The translations under genes were made by a program, and so were the position numbers. Source: an uncultured Clostridia bacterium (lineage in GTDB: Bacteria > Bacillota > Clostridia > Oscillospirales > Oscillospiraceae). From it: a stretch of 42,261 nucleotides of DNA. Within the stretch, counting starts at the first letter, position 1; each line of letters starts with the position of its first letter. The notes beneath the pieces were generated by a model. The model saw nothing but the letters and a program-made list of their open reading frames with translations. It made no database searches and was not told the origin of the DNA. Below are positions 23,276-32,301 of the stretch, one piece after another. Location: contig CAMNQX010000018.1 of NCBI GenBank assembly GCA_946550725.1, positions 1-42,261 of the forward strand, read 5' to 3'.

Positions 23276-24052
23276 ATGCCCATCCAACATTTGTGTACCA
23301 TCGTGGACAAAACGCCTCTGGGGGCGGATACCTACTGGATGCAGCTGGAGTGCGGGGATATGGTGGAACAGACCTTCCAAGCCCCCGGCCAGTTTATCCA
23401 TATTGCCTGCCCGCCCCACTTTCTGCGCCGGCCCATCTCCGTTGCCACCTGCCAGAGCGATACCCCTGACGACGGCGTGAGCATCGTCTTCCAGGTGCGG
23501 GGGGAGGGGACCCGCTGGCTGGCGGAGCGGTCCGAGGGGGAGACCCTGGACGTGCTGGGCCTGCTGGGCAACGGCTTTGCCATGGACCCGGTTGGGCGGT
23601 ATCTGCTGGCGGGGGGCGGCATCGGCGTGCCTCCGCTGTATGGCTGCGCCCAGTACGCCGGTGGCAGGGCGGTGGCGGTGCTGGGCTTCCGTTCTCAAGC
23701 CCAGGTCATCATGCCACAACTGTTTGCGGACGCCTGTGAGAATGTGTTCCTCTGCACCGACGACGGAAGTTTGGGCTTCCACGGCTTCGTCCACCAGAAG
23801 GTGGAGGAGATCCTTTGCAAGGATCGGGACTTTACTGCGGTTTTGGCCTGCGGGCCGAAGCTGATGCTCCGTGGCGTGGCGGAGGTGGCGGCGAAGTACG
23901 GCCTCCCCTGCCAGGTGTCCATGGAGGAGCGGATGGCCTGCGGGGTGGGAGCCTGTTTGGGCTGCGCCATCCCCATGGCAGACGGGACCATGAAGCACGT
24001 TTGCAAGGATGGTCCGGTATTCGACGCTTCGGAGGTGGACTGGAATGGCTAA
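23276..24052 (+). CDS. pyrK: Dihydroorotate dehydrogenase electron transfer subunit
   Basis: The 258-residue iron-sulfur flavoprotein passes electrons from PyrD to NAD+. It has an FAD-binding RRPISVATC segment, a Rossmann-type LLAGGGIGVPPLYGCA loop and a C-terminal [2Fe-2S] Cys cluster in MACGVGACLGC followed by HVCKDGPVF. It starts 12 nt after pyrF behind AAAGAGGTG and overlaps pyrD by 8 nt, consistent with a stoichiometric complex. Confidence 0.96.
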   Translation: MPIQHLCTIVDKTPLGADTYWMQLECGDMVEQTFQAPGQFIHIACPPHFLRRPISVATCQSDTPDDGVSIVFQVRGEGTRWLAERSEGETLDVLGLLGNGFAMDPVGRYLLAGGGIGVPPLYGCAQYAGGRAVAVLGFRSQAQVIMPQLFADACENVFLCTDDGSLGFHGFVHQKVEEILCKDRDFTAVLACGPKLMLRGVAEVAAKYGLPCQVSMEERMACGVGACLGCAIPMADGTMKHVCKDGPVFDASEVDWNG

Positions 24053-24965
24053 GGCAGACTTGTCCGTCACCCTGGCGGGGGTGCGCCTGAAAAACCCCAT
24101 CGTCCCCGTGTCCGGCACCTTCGGGTTCGGGGAGGAATACGGGCAGTTTTTTGATATTGAGCGCCTGGGGGCCTTCTGCGCCAAGGGGTTGACTCTGCGG
24201 CCCCGGGTGGGCAACCCGCCTCCCCGCATCGCCGAGACCCCCATGGGGATGCTCAACTCCGTGGGCCTCCAAAACCCCGGCGTGGACGCGTTTTTGGAGC
24301 GGGAGTGGCCCCGGCTCCAGGGGCTGGACCTGCCCGTGATCGCCAACATCTCCGGGGACACCCCGGCGGAGTACGCCGCCATGTGCGAGAAGCTGTCCGG
24401 CGCGGGGGTAGACATGATCGAGGTCAACGTCTCCTGCCCCAATGTGAAGGCGGGGGGGCTGGCCTACGGCACCAAGCCGGAATTGGCTGCGGAAGTCACA
24501 AAGGAAGCGAAAGATCATGCGGGGGGAACCCCCGTGATGGTGAAGCTCTCCCCCAACGTCACCGATATCACCGAGATCGCTAAGGCGGTGGAGGGCGCGG
24601 GGGCGGACGCGGTGTCCCTCATCAACACCCTGCGGGGGATGCGGATCGACCTCAACACCCGCCGCCCCATCTTGAAGCGCAACACCGGCGGAATGTCCGG
24701 CCCGGCGGTGCTTCCGGTGGCCCTTCGCATGGTGTGGGAGGTCCACAACGCCGTGAAGCTGCCCATTTTGGGCATGGGCGGTGTGACTAACGCCGAGACG
24801 GCGGTGGAGATGCTGCTGGCGGGCGCCACGGCGGTGGGCATGGGCAGCGCGCTCTTTGCCGACCCCATGGCGGCGGTGAAGACCGTGGACGGTCTGGCGG
24901 ACTGGTGCGCCGCCCATGGGACCACCCCCAAGGAGCTGACCGGCGGCGTTTTGCCCTGGGCGTGA
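24045..24965 (+). CDS. pyrD: Dihydroorotate dehydrogenase catalytic subunit (class 1B)
   Basis: The 306-residue FMN enzyme oxidises dihydroorotate to orotate. Visible motifs are LKNPIVPVSGTFGFG (FMN loop), NSVGLQNPGVDAFL, VNVSCPNVKAGG (catalytic Cys loop), VMVKLSPNVTDI and GMGGVTNAETAVEMLLAGAT (phosphate binding). The ATG at 24045 follows GGAGGTGG and lies inside the pyrK end. The class 1B assignment rests on the coupled pyrK. pyrE, often the next gene, is absent here. Confidence 0.97.
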   Translation: MAKADLSVTLAGVRLKNPIVPVSGTFGFGEEYGQFFDIERLGAFCAKGLTLRPRVGNPPPRIAETPMGMLNSVGLQNPGVDAFLEREWPRLQGLDLPVIANISGDTPAEYAAMCEKLSGAGVDMIEVNVSCPNVKAGGLAYGTKPELAAEVTKEAKDHAGGTPVMVKLSPNVTDITEIAKAVEGAGADAVSLINTLRGMRIDLNTRRPILKRNTGGMSGPAVLPVALRMVWEVHNAVKLPILGMGGVTNAETAVEMLLAGATAVGMGSALFADPMAAVKTVDGLADWCAAHGTTPKELTGGVLPWA

Positions 24966-24993
24966 GGGCGCAAAGACATAGGAGGAAACGGGT

Positions 24994-26151
24994 ATGACAC
25001 GAATCTATCTCATTCGCCACGCCGAGGCGGAGGGCAACCTCTACCGGCGTGTGCAGGGACAATACGACTCTCTGGTCACCGAACGGGGGCTGGAGCAGAT
25101 CAAGGCGCTGGAGGAGCGGTTCCGGGACGTACCCGTGGACGCGGTGTATTCCAGCGACCTTTACCGCACGAAAAAGACCGCCTCGGCGGTGTACCTCAGC
25201 CACCACCTGCCCCTCCACACCGACCCCGGCCTCCGGGAGGTGGCCATGGGGGAGTGGGAGGACCGCCCCTGGGGACAGGTGGGCCGGGAGGACCGGCAGG
25301 AGCTGATCTACTTCAACGCCAACGACCCCCGCTGGCACATCCCCGGCGGGGAGACCTTCCCCATCCTCAGGGAGCGATTGGTGTCCACCCTGGAGAAGAT
25401 CGCCCGCGCCCACGACGGGCAGACGGTGGCGGTGGCCTCCCACGGTATGGCCATCCGCAACGCCCTGACGGGCATTCTGGGTCTGCCGGTGGAGGAGGGC
25501 CACCAGGTGGCCCACTGCGACAACACCGGGGTCAGCCTGTTGGAGTTTGACAACGGCAAGTGGAACGCGGTGTTCCTCAACGACAACTCCCACCTCACTG
25601 GCGATCTGTCCACCTTCGCCAAGCAGAAGTGGTGGAAGGCGGGGTCGGGTCTGTTTGACGACGCCAACCTCTGGTACCGCCCTCTGGACATGAAGAGGGA
25701 CGGGGAATTTTACTACGACTGCCGAAGGGAGGCGTGGGAGACCATCCACGGCTCGGCGGTCAACTTTGACGGCGAGGGCTTTCTCCGGGATGCGGAGCGT
25801 CAGGCGGCGTACAGCGATAAGGCGGTGTGGCAGGTGATGCTGGGGGACGAGCCGGCGGGCGTGCTCCAATTAGACATTCCCACCGGGGAGAAGGAATCCT
25901 ACGGCCCGATCCCGTTTTTGTATCTGCTGCCCAAATTCCGCCGTCAAGGGCTGGGAGTGCAGCTCATCGGCCAGGCGGTAAGCGTGTTCCGCCACATGGA
26001 CTGCGACAAGCTGCGGCTCCGCTGCGCCCCGGACAACGGCGTGGCCCAGCGGTTCTACGCCCGGTACGGCTTTACCAAGGTCGGGGAGGCGGAGGGGACC
26101 CGCGTTCCTCTGGACATTCTGGAGAAGGACATTGGGATCCATGAACAGTAA
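24994..26151 (+). CDS. Histidine phosphatase-GNAT acetyltransferase fusion
   Basis: The 385-residue protein joins two enzymes. Residues 1 to about 205 are a phosphoglycerate-mutase-like histidine phosphatase. It has LIRHAEAEGN (catalytic His about 9; RHA instead of the usual RHG), SSDLYRTKKTA, a GEWED acid segment and VASHGMAIRNAL (second His about 150). Residues about 225-385 are a GNAT N-acetyltransferase, with the acetyl-CoA loop LLPKFRRQGLGVQL (about 311-324) and NGVAQRFYARYGFTKVGE at the end. The substrate of neither half is evident. It starts behind AGGAGG, 28 nt after pyrD, and may be the last part of the pyr transcript. ygiQ overlaps its end by 11 nt. Confidence 0.9.
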   Translation: MTRIYLIRHAEAEGNLYRRVQGQYDSLVTERGLEQIKALEERFRDVPVDAVYSSDLYRTKKTASAVYLSHHLPLHTDPGLREVAMGEWEDRPWGQVGREDRQELIYFNANDPRWHIPGGETFPILRERLVSTLEKIARAHDGQTVAVASHGMAIRNALTGILGLPVEEGHQVAHCDNTGVSLLEFDNGKWNAVFLNDNSHLTGDLSTFAKQKWWKAGSGLFDDANLWYRPLDMKRDGEFYYDCRREAWETIHGSAVNFDGEGFLRDAERQAAYSDKAVWQVMLGDEPAGVLQLDIPTGEKESYGPIPFLYLLPKFRRQGLGVQLIGQAVSVFRHMDCDKLRLRCAPDNGVAQRFYARYGFTKVGEAEGTRVPLDILEKDIGIHEQ

Positions 26152-28105
26152 GGATTTTTTGCCCGTTTCCAGGGCGGATATGGAGGCCAGGGGGTGGGGA
26201 AGCTATGACTTCCTCATTGTGATGGGGGACGCCTATGTGGACCACCCCACCTTCGGCTCCACCATCATCGCCCGTGTGCTGGAGGCAGAGGGCTACCGGG
26301 TGGCGGTGTGCGCCCAGCCCCGGTGGGACACCCCCGACGACCTGCTGGCTTACGGGAAACCCCGGCTGGGGGTGATGCTGTCGGGGGGGAACATCGACTC
26401 CATGGTGGCCCACTACACCGTGGCCAAGCGGCGGCGGAGCGAGGACGCCTATTCCCCCGGCAAACGCATCGGCCTGCGGCCCGACCGGGCGGTGATCGTG
26501 TACGCAAACCTGGCCAGAAGGGCCTTTGGGGATATCCCCGTCATCATCGGCGGGCTGGAGGCGTCCCTGCGCCGCTTCGCCCACTACGACTACTGGGAGG
26601 ACAAGGTGCGCCGCAGCGTCCTGCTGGACAGCGGCGCGGACCTGCTGACCTACGGCATGGGGGAGCGGGCCACCCGGGAGATCGCCGCGCGGCTGGCCTC
26701 AGGCACCCCGGTGGGGGAGATCAAGGACGTGCGCGGCACCGCCTTTTTGACCCGCGACCCGGCGGACTGCGTGTATCCCAAGGTGTCCTGCCCCTCCTTT
26801 GAGGAGGTGTGCGCCTCCAAGAAGGACTACGCCCGGGCCAACATGATCCAGTATCAGGAGCACGACCCGGTGGTGGGCAAGGCCATCCTTCAACGCCACG
26901 GCGACCGCATTTTGGTGGTCAATCCCCCCGCCATGCCCCTCAACACCCAGGAGCTGGACGAGGTGGCGGAGCTGCCCTACACCCGGGAACCCCACCCCAT
27001 GTACGACGCTCTGGGCGGCGTGCCCGCTATTGAGGAGGTGCGTTTCTCCATCGCCCACAACCGGGGGTGCTTTGGGGCGTGCAACTTCTGCTCTCTGGCC
27101 TTCCACCAGGGGCGGATGATCACCAGCCGCAGCCACGAGAGCGTCCTGCGGGAGGCGAAATTGCTCATCCAGCACCCCGGCTTCAAGGGCTATATCCACG
27201 ACGTGGGCGGGCCGACGGCCAACTTCCGCCACCCCTCCTGCGAAAAGCAGAAGAAGGCGGGGCTGTGCAAGAACCGGGCCTGTCTGGCCCCGGAGGCGTG
27301 CCCCAATCTGGACGCCGACGAGAGCGACTATTTGGAGCTTCTGCGGGAGATCCGGGCGCTGCCGGGGGTGAAGAAGGTGTTCATCCGCTCCGGCATCCGC
27401 TTCGACTACGTCCAGGCGGACAAGTCGGGGGCGTTCCTGCGGGAGCTGGTACAGCACCACGTCTCGGGCCAGCTGAAGGTAGCCCCCGAGCACTGCGTGG
27501 ACAAGGTGCTGGACTACATGGGCAAGCCCCACAACAAGGTCTACGAGACCTTCCGCCAGCGGTATGACTCTTTGAACAAGAAGTACGGTATGGAGCAGTA
27601 TTTGGTGCCCTACCTCATGTCCTCCCACCCGGGATGTACGCTGGAAGACGCGGTGGCGCTGGCCTGCTGGCTCAACCGCTCCGGCCGCCAGCCCGAGCAG
27701 GTGCAGGACTTTTATCCCACGCCGGGGACGCTGTCCACCTGCATGTATTATACTGGGCTGGACCCCCGCACCATGGAGCCGGTGTTCGTCCCCAAAACGC
27801 CCCACGAGAAGGCCATGCAGCGGGCGCTGATGCAGTGGAAACGGCCGGAGAAGCGGGCTTTGGTGCTGGAGGCGCTGAAGCTCACCCACCGGGAGGACCT
27901 GATCGGCTACGGCAAGGAATGTTTGCTCCGGCCGGGGCCGGGAGAGGGAGGCCCCAGAGGCAGAAGCGGGAAAACCCCGCAGAAAAAGACCGTAACACAG
28001 GCCAAACGCCGGGAACCGCCCAAGAAAAAGGCGGGCTGGGCCAAGGCAAAGCCCAAACCCAACCAGCGGCCCGGAAAAAACGCGAAGAATAAGCGGTCAA
28101 GATAA
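26141..28105 (+). CDS. ygiQ: YgiQ family radical SAM protein
   Basis: The 654-residue protein carries the UPF0313/YgiQ layout. An N-terminal cobalamin-binding-like region contains DFLIVMGDAYVDHPTFGSTI and IIGGLEASLRRFAHYDYW. The radical SAM motif CFGACNFCSLAFHQGR (CxxxCxxC) lies mid-protein. A conserved C-terminal part follows with FIRSGIRFDYV and VAPEHCVDKVLDYMGKPH. The reaction is unknown. The last ~55 residues are a basic Lys/Arg/Pro-rich tail, possibly for nucleic-acid binding. ATG at 26141 is preferred over TTG at 26132 because the AAGGA site is too close to the latter. Its start lies inside the phosphatase-GNAT gene, implying coupling. Confidence 0.93.
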   Translation: MNSKDFLPVSRADMEARGWGSYDFLIVMGDAYVDHPTFGSTIIARVLEAEGYRVAVCAQPRWDTPDDLLAYGKPRLGVMLSGGNIDSMVAHYTVAKRRRSEDAYSPGKRIGLRPDRAVIVYANLARRAFGDIPVIIGGLEASLRRFAHYDYWEDKVRRSVLLDSGADLLTYGMGERATREIAARLASGTPVGEIKDVRGTAFLTRDPADCVYPKVSCPSFEEVCASKKDYARANMIQYQEHDPVVGKAILQRHGDRILVVNPPAMPLNTQELDEVAELPYTREPHPMYDALGGVPAIEEVRFSIAHNRGCFGACNFCSLAFHQGRMITSRSHESVLREAKLLIQHPGFKGYIHDVGGPTANFRHPSCEKQKKAGLCKNRACLAPEACPNLDADESDYLELLREIRALPGVKKVFIRSGIRFDYVQADKSGAFLRELVQHHVSGQLKVAPEHCVDKVLDYMGKPHNKVYETFRQRYDSLNKKYGMEQYLVPYLMSSHPGCTLEDAVALACWLNRSGRQPEQVQDFYPTPGTLSTCMYYTGLDPRTMEPVFVPKTPHEKAMQRALMQWKRPEKRALVLEALKLTHREDLIGYGKECLLRPGPGEGGPRGRSGKTPQKKTVTQAKRREPPKKKAGWAKAKPKPNQRPGKNAKNKRSR

Positions 28106-28115
28106 AAATTCCCTC

Positions 28116-28143
28116 TTGCGTTTTTCAACAAATAGAATATAAT
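28116..28143 (+). promoter_or_regulatory. SigA promoter of the DegV gene
   Basis: TTGCGT (28116-28121), 16 bp, TATAAT (28138-28143), starting about 10 bp after the ygiQ stop. No hairpin separates the two genes, so read-through from ygiQ is also possible. Confidence 0.7.
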
Positions 28144-28202
28144 ATGTAGAAAAACGGAGAACGGTGACAGTCAGAAACCTGAGAGAGAAAAGGGGCAGCT
28201 TT

Positions 28203-29063
28203 ATGAAAACAGCCATTGTTACGGATACCAACTGCGGCATCTTTCCTGTGGAGGGGGAGAAGCTGGGCATCTTTACCCTGCCCATGCCGGTGATCCTGGA
28301 CGGCAAGGAGTATTTTGAAGGGGTAGACCTGACCCATCAGGAGTTTTACCGGCGGATGGAGGAGAACGCGGACGCTTCCACCTCCCAGCCCGCGCCGGGG
28401 GACGTGATGGCCCTGTGGGAGCGGGTGTTGGAGATGGGGTATGACGAGATCGTCCACCTGCCCATGTCCAGCGGGCTTTCCGCCTCCTGCCAGACGGCTA
28501 TAGGTCTGGCGGCGGAGTTCAAGGGGAAGGTGCAGGTGGTGGACAACCACCGGGTGTCGGTGACCCAGTATGACGGGGTGATGGACGCCGCCGCCCTGGC
28601 CCGCCAGGGCAAGACCGCCGTTGAGATCAAGAAGGAGCTGGAGCGGACGGGACTGGAGTCCGTCATCTTCCTGGGGGTGGACACCCTGAAGTACTTCAAG
28701 AAAAACGGACGGTGCACCGCCGCCACGGCGGCGCTGGGCACGGTGCTGAACATCAAACCGCTGCTCAAGTGCGACGGCGAGCGGTTCGACGCAGTGGCTA
28801 AGGTGCGCGGGGCGGCCAACTGCCGCAAGAAGCTGCTGGAGGAGGCGGTGGCCGCCGCCGATGAGCTGCGCGCCGACGGCCCCATCAGCGTGGGCGTGGC
28901 TGGGAGCTTTTCGGACGGAGAGGAAGAGAAGGTGTGGCTGGAGGAGGTCAGGGCGGCGCTCCCCGGCGACCCCATCCACTTTGAGCCGCTGTCCTTCTCT
29001 GTGACCTGTCACACCGGGCCAAACGCCTTCGGCCTGGGCATCTCCCGCCGGGTGGCGTTCTAA
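28203..29063 (+). CDS. DegV family fatty-acid-binding protein
   Basis: The 286-residue protein has the DegV two-domain fold. It starts MKTAIVTDTNCGIFP, followed by the lipid head-group pocket HLPMSSGLSASCQTA. LKYFKKNGRCTAATAALG lies in the middle and CHTGPNAFGLG near the end. Members bind fatty acids and act as FakB subunits that present them to the FakA kinase; fakA is not in this window. ATG at 28203 follows AAGGGG by 7 nt; an upstream in-frame start has no ribosome site. It is monocistronic with promoter and terminator. Confidence 0.93.
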   Translation: MKTAIVTDTNCGIFPVEGEKLGIFTLPMPVILDGKEYFEGVDLTHQEFYRRMEENADASTSQPAPGDVMALWERVLEMGYDEIVHLPMSSGLSASCQTAIGLAAEFKGKVQVVDNHRVSVTQYDGVMDAAALARQGKTAVEIKKELERTGLESVIFLGVDTLKYFKKNGRCTAATAALGTVLNIKPLLKCDGERFDAVAKVRGAANCRKKLLEEAVAAADELRADGPISVGVAGSFSDGEEEKVWLEEVRAALPGDPIHFEPLSFSVTCHTGPNAFGLGISRRVAF

Positions 29064-29075
29064 GAAAAGTCGAAT

Positions 29076-29110
29076 AAAAGGCACGGAACCGAAAGGTTCC
29101 GTGCCTTTTT
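29076..29110. terminator. Bidirectional terminator between the DegV and transglutaminase genes
   Basis: A 15-bp stem (29076-29090 with 29095-29109) with a GAAA tetraloop, A4 before and T5 after. It ends the DegV transcript and, on the minus strand, the feoAB-moxR operon. Confidence 0.93.
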
Positions 29111-29115
29111 GCGTC

Positions 29116-31293
29116 TTACAGCAACGCCCAGAAGAAGCGGAGCAGCAGTCGGCGCCAAAGGGGAAGGTCCCCGGCCTGCGCTGCGGCGGCGCGGACCATG
29201 GCCTCCATAGAGGAACGCTCCTCGCCGGTCATGGTGTGCTGGCTGAAGCGGGCCTTTTGGGCCAGATGGAGGGCCTCCTGCGGAACATCCGCGCCGGCAT
29301 GGCGGGAGAGGGCGAGGAGGTAGCGGTAAAGGGCGATGACCGCCCGGTTGGGGTCGGGGTCGGTGCACCGCTTACGCAGACGCCCTCGCCGGAGGCGGTA
29401 TTGCAGGTAGAGGAGACCTGCCGCCGCCGCCACGCCCAGAAGGACGAACAACAGAGGGAGCAGAGGACGGAGCGAGGGACCGCGGCCGGTGGTGGGGGAC
29501 TGACTGGGCGTGGGGGTCGGGGCCGAGGGGGTAGGCGTGGGGGTGGGCACGGCGGTGGAGGGCGCGGGCGTGGGGGACGGAGACACCTCCGGGTCGGCGT
29601 AGTTCGGATCGTTCAGCGTTCCGCCGCCGGAGAAGCCGGGGGTCACGTCCACCGGCTGCCAGCCGAAGCCGTCCACATAGACCTCCGCCCAGGCGTGGGC
29701 GTTGCGGTCGGGGACGTTGGTGACAGCGTTGGCCCGCCCCGGACGGGCCACATAGCCCGCCGCGTACCGGGCGGGAATGCCGCAGGCGCGGAAGAAGAGC
29801 ACGGCGGCGGAGGCGTAGTGGACGCAGTAGCCCCGGTGGCTCTCGGTGAGGAACCAGGATACGAAGTCCTCCCCCTCCGGGGTGACGGGCGTCTGCTGGT
29901 CGTATTCGGTGAAGGAGGACAGATAGTCCTTCAAGGCGTGGGCCACGTCCACGGGGCTTGCGCCGGAGATCACGGAGGCGGAGAAGTTGTCCAGCATGGC
30001 GGCGGCCTCGTCGCTCAAATACACATAGGGCACGTCCAGGTAGTTTTTGTGGACCCAGTTTCGGTACTCCCGTTCGGCCTCCGAGTCGAGCTGCCGGGCG
30101 GTGAGGTCGGCGTCCCTCTGGGGGAGGAAGGAGACGCGGTACTCGTCCACGTCGCTGGGGCGGGTGAGGTAGGAATCGTCCACAAAGACGCCGCCGGTGG
30201 GCAGAGCGGTGGGATAGTAGGGCAGGTAGCAATAGCGGGTGTGGGAGCTGAGGTCGGTGATACGGACGGTCTCGGCGCCACCGTAGGGCTGGGTGCGGTA
30301 GGGAAGAAGGAGGGAGGCGCCGCTCCTGGCCCAGTCGGCAGGGGGGGAGGGATCCACGACGGCCTCCCAGCCCCCGGCGGTGTACCACCCGGCGGAAAAG
30401 CCCCGAAGATAGAGAGGGGATTGATTGGAGGAGGAGTTGATCTGCAAAACGGTGCGCCCGGTGAAGTGCAAGGGGCCGACGCTGTCAAAGGGCTGCTGGC
30501 CGGGGGTGGCCTCGCTGACGCCGCCCACGCCGAAGGAGATGCCGTCGGTGGGGATGCTCTGGACGGCGAGGCGGAGGTCCTCCAGCCACACCGGGCGGGG
30601 TCCGGACAGGGCGGGGACCGCCGTGGACAGCAGGACCAGCGTCAGCGCGGTGGGGAGCAAGGCAGCCAGCACCCGCCCCGCGCCGGTGGCAGGGCTTTCC
30701 CGGTAGCCCCGGCGGGAGAGGATGACCAGGGACAGAAACAGCAGAAACGCGCCCAGGGGTAGGGAGCCGGGCTGGCGCAAAATAAACAGGGGCAGGCCCA
30801 CCAGCGCCGCCGTAGTCCCCACGGCGGGCCAGACCGGCCAGCGCAGGGTGAGCCACGGCCCCAGCCACAGGGCCAGCAGGGGAATGGCGGCGGTGAAGAA
30901 GGCGGCGGCGGACTGCCGCTGGTAGCCCAGGGAAAGCTCCCGGGGCAGCTCGTAGTAAAGAAGGCTGGGCAGCTCCTCATGGAAGCCGTAGGTGATCTGG
31001 TGAAAGACCACCTGGCCGCCGTAGACGACCGCGTCCCACCGCCACCAGACATAAAGGGCCAGCAGGCCGCAAAGGAGCACCGTCAGCCCCGCCCGGAGGG
31101 AGGCCCGGGGGAGGTTGTACACCCCGGCGGCCACCGCCGCCCCCAGCAGACACAGCCGCAGAAGAAGGGAGAAGCTCACCGTGAGGGCGAAGGTCTCGGT
31201 CAGGGTGAACACGGCGGCGAACAGGGCGAGAAACAGGGTGAGAAAGGACGCGGAGAAGGGGAGAAGGTAGTCCAGCCAAGCGTTCCGTTTCAT
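29116..31293 (-). CDS. Membrane transglutaminase-like protease/cross-linking protein
   Basis: The 725-residue protein has about six N-terminal membrane helices (about 5-240) and a long extracellular part. A transglutaminase core contains GYCVHYASAAVLFFRACGIP (catalytic Cys), NAHAWAEVYVDGFGWQPVD (His) and the following Asp region. A Pro/Thr/Ser-rich linker, one more membrane helix and a cytoplasmic tail follow. This is the TgpA-like arrangement usually encoded with a MoxR ATPase and a DUF58 protein, as here. Whether it cleaves or cross-links proteins is unknown. Its ATG overlaps the DUF58 stop by 4 nt. It is the last gene of the feoAB operon. Confidence 0.93.
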   Translation of the reverse strand: MKRNAWLDYLLPFSASFLTLFLALFAAVFTLTETFALTVSFSLLLRLCLLGAAVAAGVYNLPRASLRAGLTVLLCGLLALYVWWRWDAVVYGGQVVFHQITYGFHEELPSLLYYELPRELSLGYQRQSAAAFFTAAIPLLALWLGPWLTLRWPVWPAVGTTAALVGLPLFILRQPGSLPLGAFLLFLSLVILSRRGYRESPATGAGRVLAALLPTALTLVLLSTAVPALSGPRPVWLEDLRLAVQSIPTDGISFGVGGVSEATPGQQPFDSVGPLHFTGRTVLQINSSSNQSPLYLRGFSAGWYTAGGWEAVVDPSPPADWARSGASLLLPYRTQPYGGAETVRITDLSSHTRYCYLPYYPTALPTGGVFVDDSYLTRPSDVDEYRVSFLPQRDADLTARQLDSEAEREYRNWVHKNYLDVPYVYLSDEAAAMLDNFSASVISGASPVDVAHALKDYLSSFTEYDQQTPVTPEGEDFVSWFLTESHRGYCVHYASAAVLFFRACGIPARYAAGYVARPGRANAVTNVPDRNAHAWAEVYVDGFGWQPVDVTPGFSGGGTLNDPNYADPEVSPSPTPAPSTAVPTPTPTPSAPTPTPSQSPTTGRGPSLRPLLPLLFVLLGVAAAAGLLYLQYRLRRGRLRKRCTDPDPNRAVIALYRYLLALSRHAGADVPQEALHLAQKARFSQHTMTGEERSSMEAMVRAAAAQAGDLPLWRRLLLRFFWALL

Positions 31294-32300
31294 CGCGGCC
31301 CCTCCTTCCCGGAGAGGGTGAGGTGGATGCGGCGGACGGGGCCGCTGTGCCCGGGGAGGGCGAGGGCCATGCCGTCAGGCACTCCCTGACCGCTCACAGG
31401 GGCGGGTGCGCCTCCCAGGGACCGGCGGCAGCGCTGCCAGGAATCGGGACCCTCGATGGGGTAGTAGGTAAGTCCGCCGGTCTCCGGGTCGGCCCAGCAG
31501 AGGGTGAAGGGCTGCTCCTGTTCCAGGAGCCACAGGGCCAGGGCGTCCAGCTGCTCCAAAAGGGCGTCCACCTCATCGGGCGGGCCGAAGTGGTCGTAGG
31601 TGACGGCCACCGCCTCCCGCACCGGCTCCATGGTCTCCCGGAGGACAGGGTCGGCGTCGTCGGGCTGCTTGGCGGTGAGCTTCCAGTGAATGGAGGTGAC
31701 CGCATCGCCGGGGCGGTAGGGGCGCAGCTCGTAGTCCTCGCCGGGGCCGCCGCCGGGACGGGGACGGAGGACAACGCCTCCGGCGGGGGTGAGGTCCACC
31801 GCGGGGACGGCGGCCGAGCCGGGCTTGGGCCACACCAGCGCAAGCACGGGGGCGGGAAGGCGCACGGGGATGGGGAACAGCCCCAGCCAGTCGGTGAGGA
31901 CGCACTTTTCTGCCGTCGCCACCAGCCAGCCGCAGTGGCCGGTGGGCAGCTCCAGCGTCTGGGGGGAATTGCAGGGCAGACGAAGGGTCTCCCGCTGGGT
32001 GAGCTGGGGATAGAGCTTGTTATCCAGGCGGACGGTGAACCGGGCCACCGCCCCAGAGGCCGTTTTGGGGCCGCGAAGCAGCACACGGACAAAAGCCCCT
32101 TCGCCTTTGGAGAGCAAAGGGGCGTCACAGCCCATCTCCAACCGGAGACGGCGCAGAGAAAGAAGGGTGAGGCCCGCGGAGAGCAGGGGCAGCACCAGCA
32201 AAAGCAGCAGAGTATAGAAGGAGAGGGGGCGGGGGTAAAAGAGATAAAAGGCCCCGCCGCACAGCAACGTGAGCAGGTAGGCCAGCCAGGCGCGTATCAT
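31290..32300 (-). CDS. DUF58 domain membrane protein
   Basis: The 336-residue protein has two N-terminal membrane helices (about 5-55) and then a beta-rich part leading to the DUF58 signature EDYELRPYRPGDAVTSIHWK. DUF58 proteins have a von Willebrand A-like fold and work with MoxR ATPases and transglutaminase-like membrane proteins in many bacteria. Its exact role is unknown. The ATG at 32300 lies 1 nt after the moxR stop; the longer reading in this frame is antisense noise over moxR. It overlaps the transglutaminase gene by 4 nt, so the three are translationally coupled. Confidence 0.92.
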   Translation of the reverse strand: MIRAWLAYLLTLLCGGAFYLFYPRPLSFYTLLLLLVLPLLSAGLTLLSLRRLRLEMGCDAPLLSKGEGAFVRVLLRGPKTASGAVARFTVRLDNKLYPQLTQRETLRLPCNSPQTLELPTGHCGWLVATAEKCVLTDWLGLFPIPVRLPAPVLALVWPKPGSAAVPAVDLTPAGGVVLRPRPGGGPGEDYELRPYRPGDAVTSIHWKLTAKQPDDADPVLRETMEPVREAVAVTYDHFGPPDEVDALLEQLDALALWLLEQEQPFTLCWADPETGGLTYYPIEGPDSWQRCRRSLGGAPAPVSGQGVPDGMALALPGHSGPVRRIHLTLSGKEGPR

Positions 32301-32301
32301 A

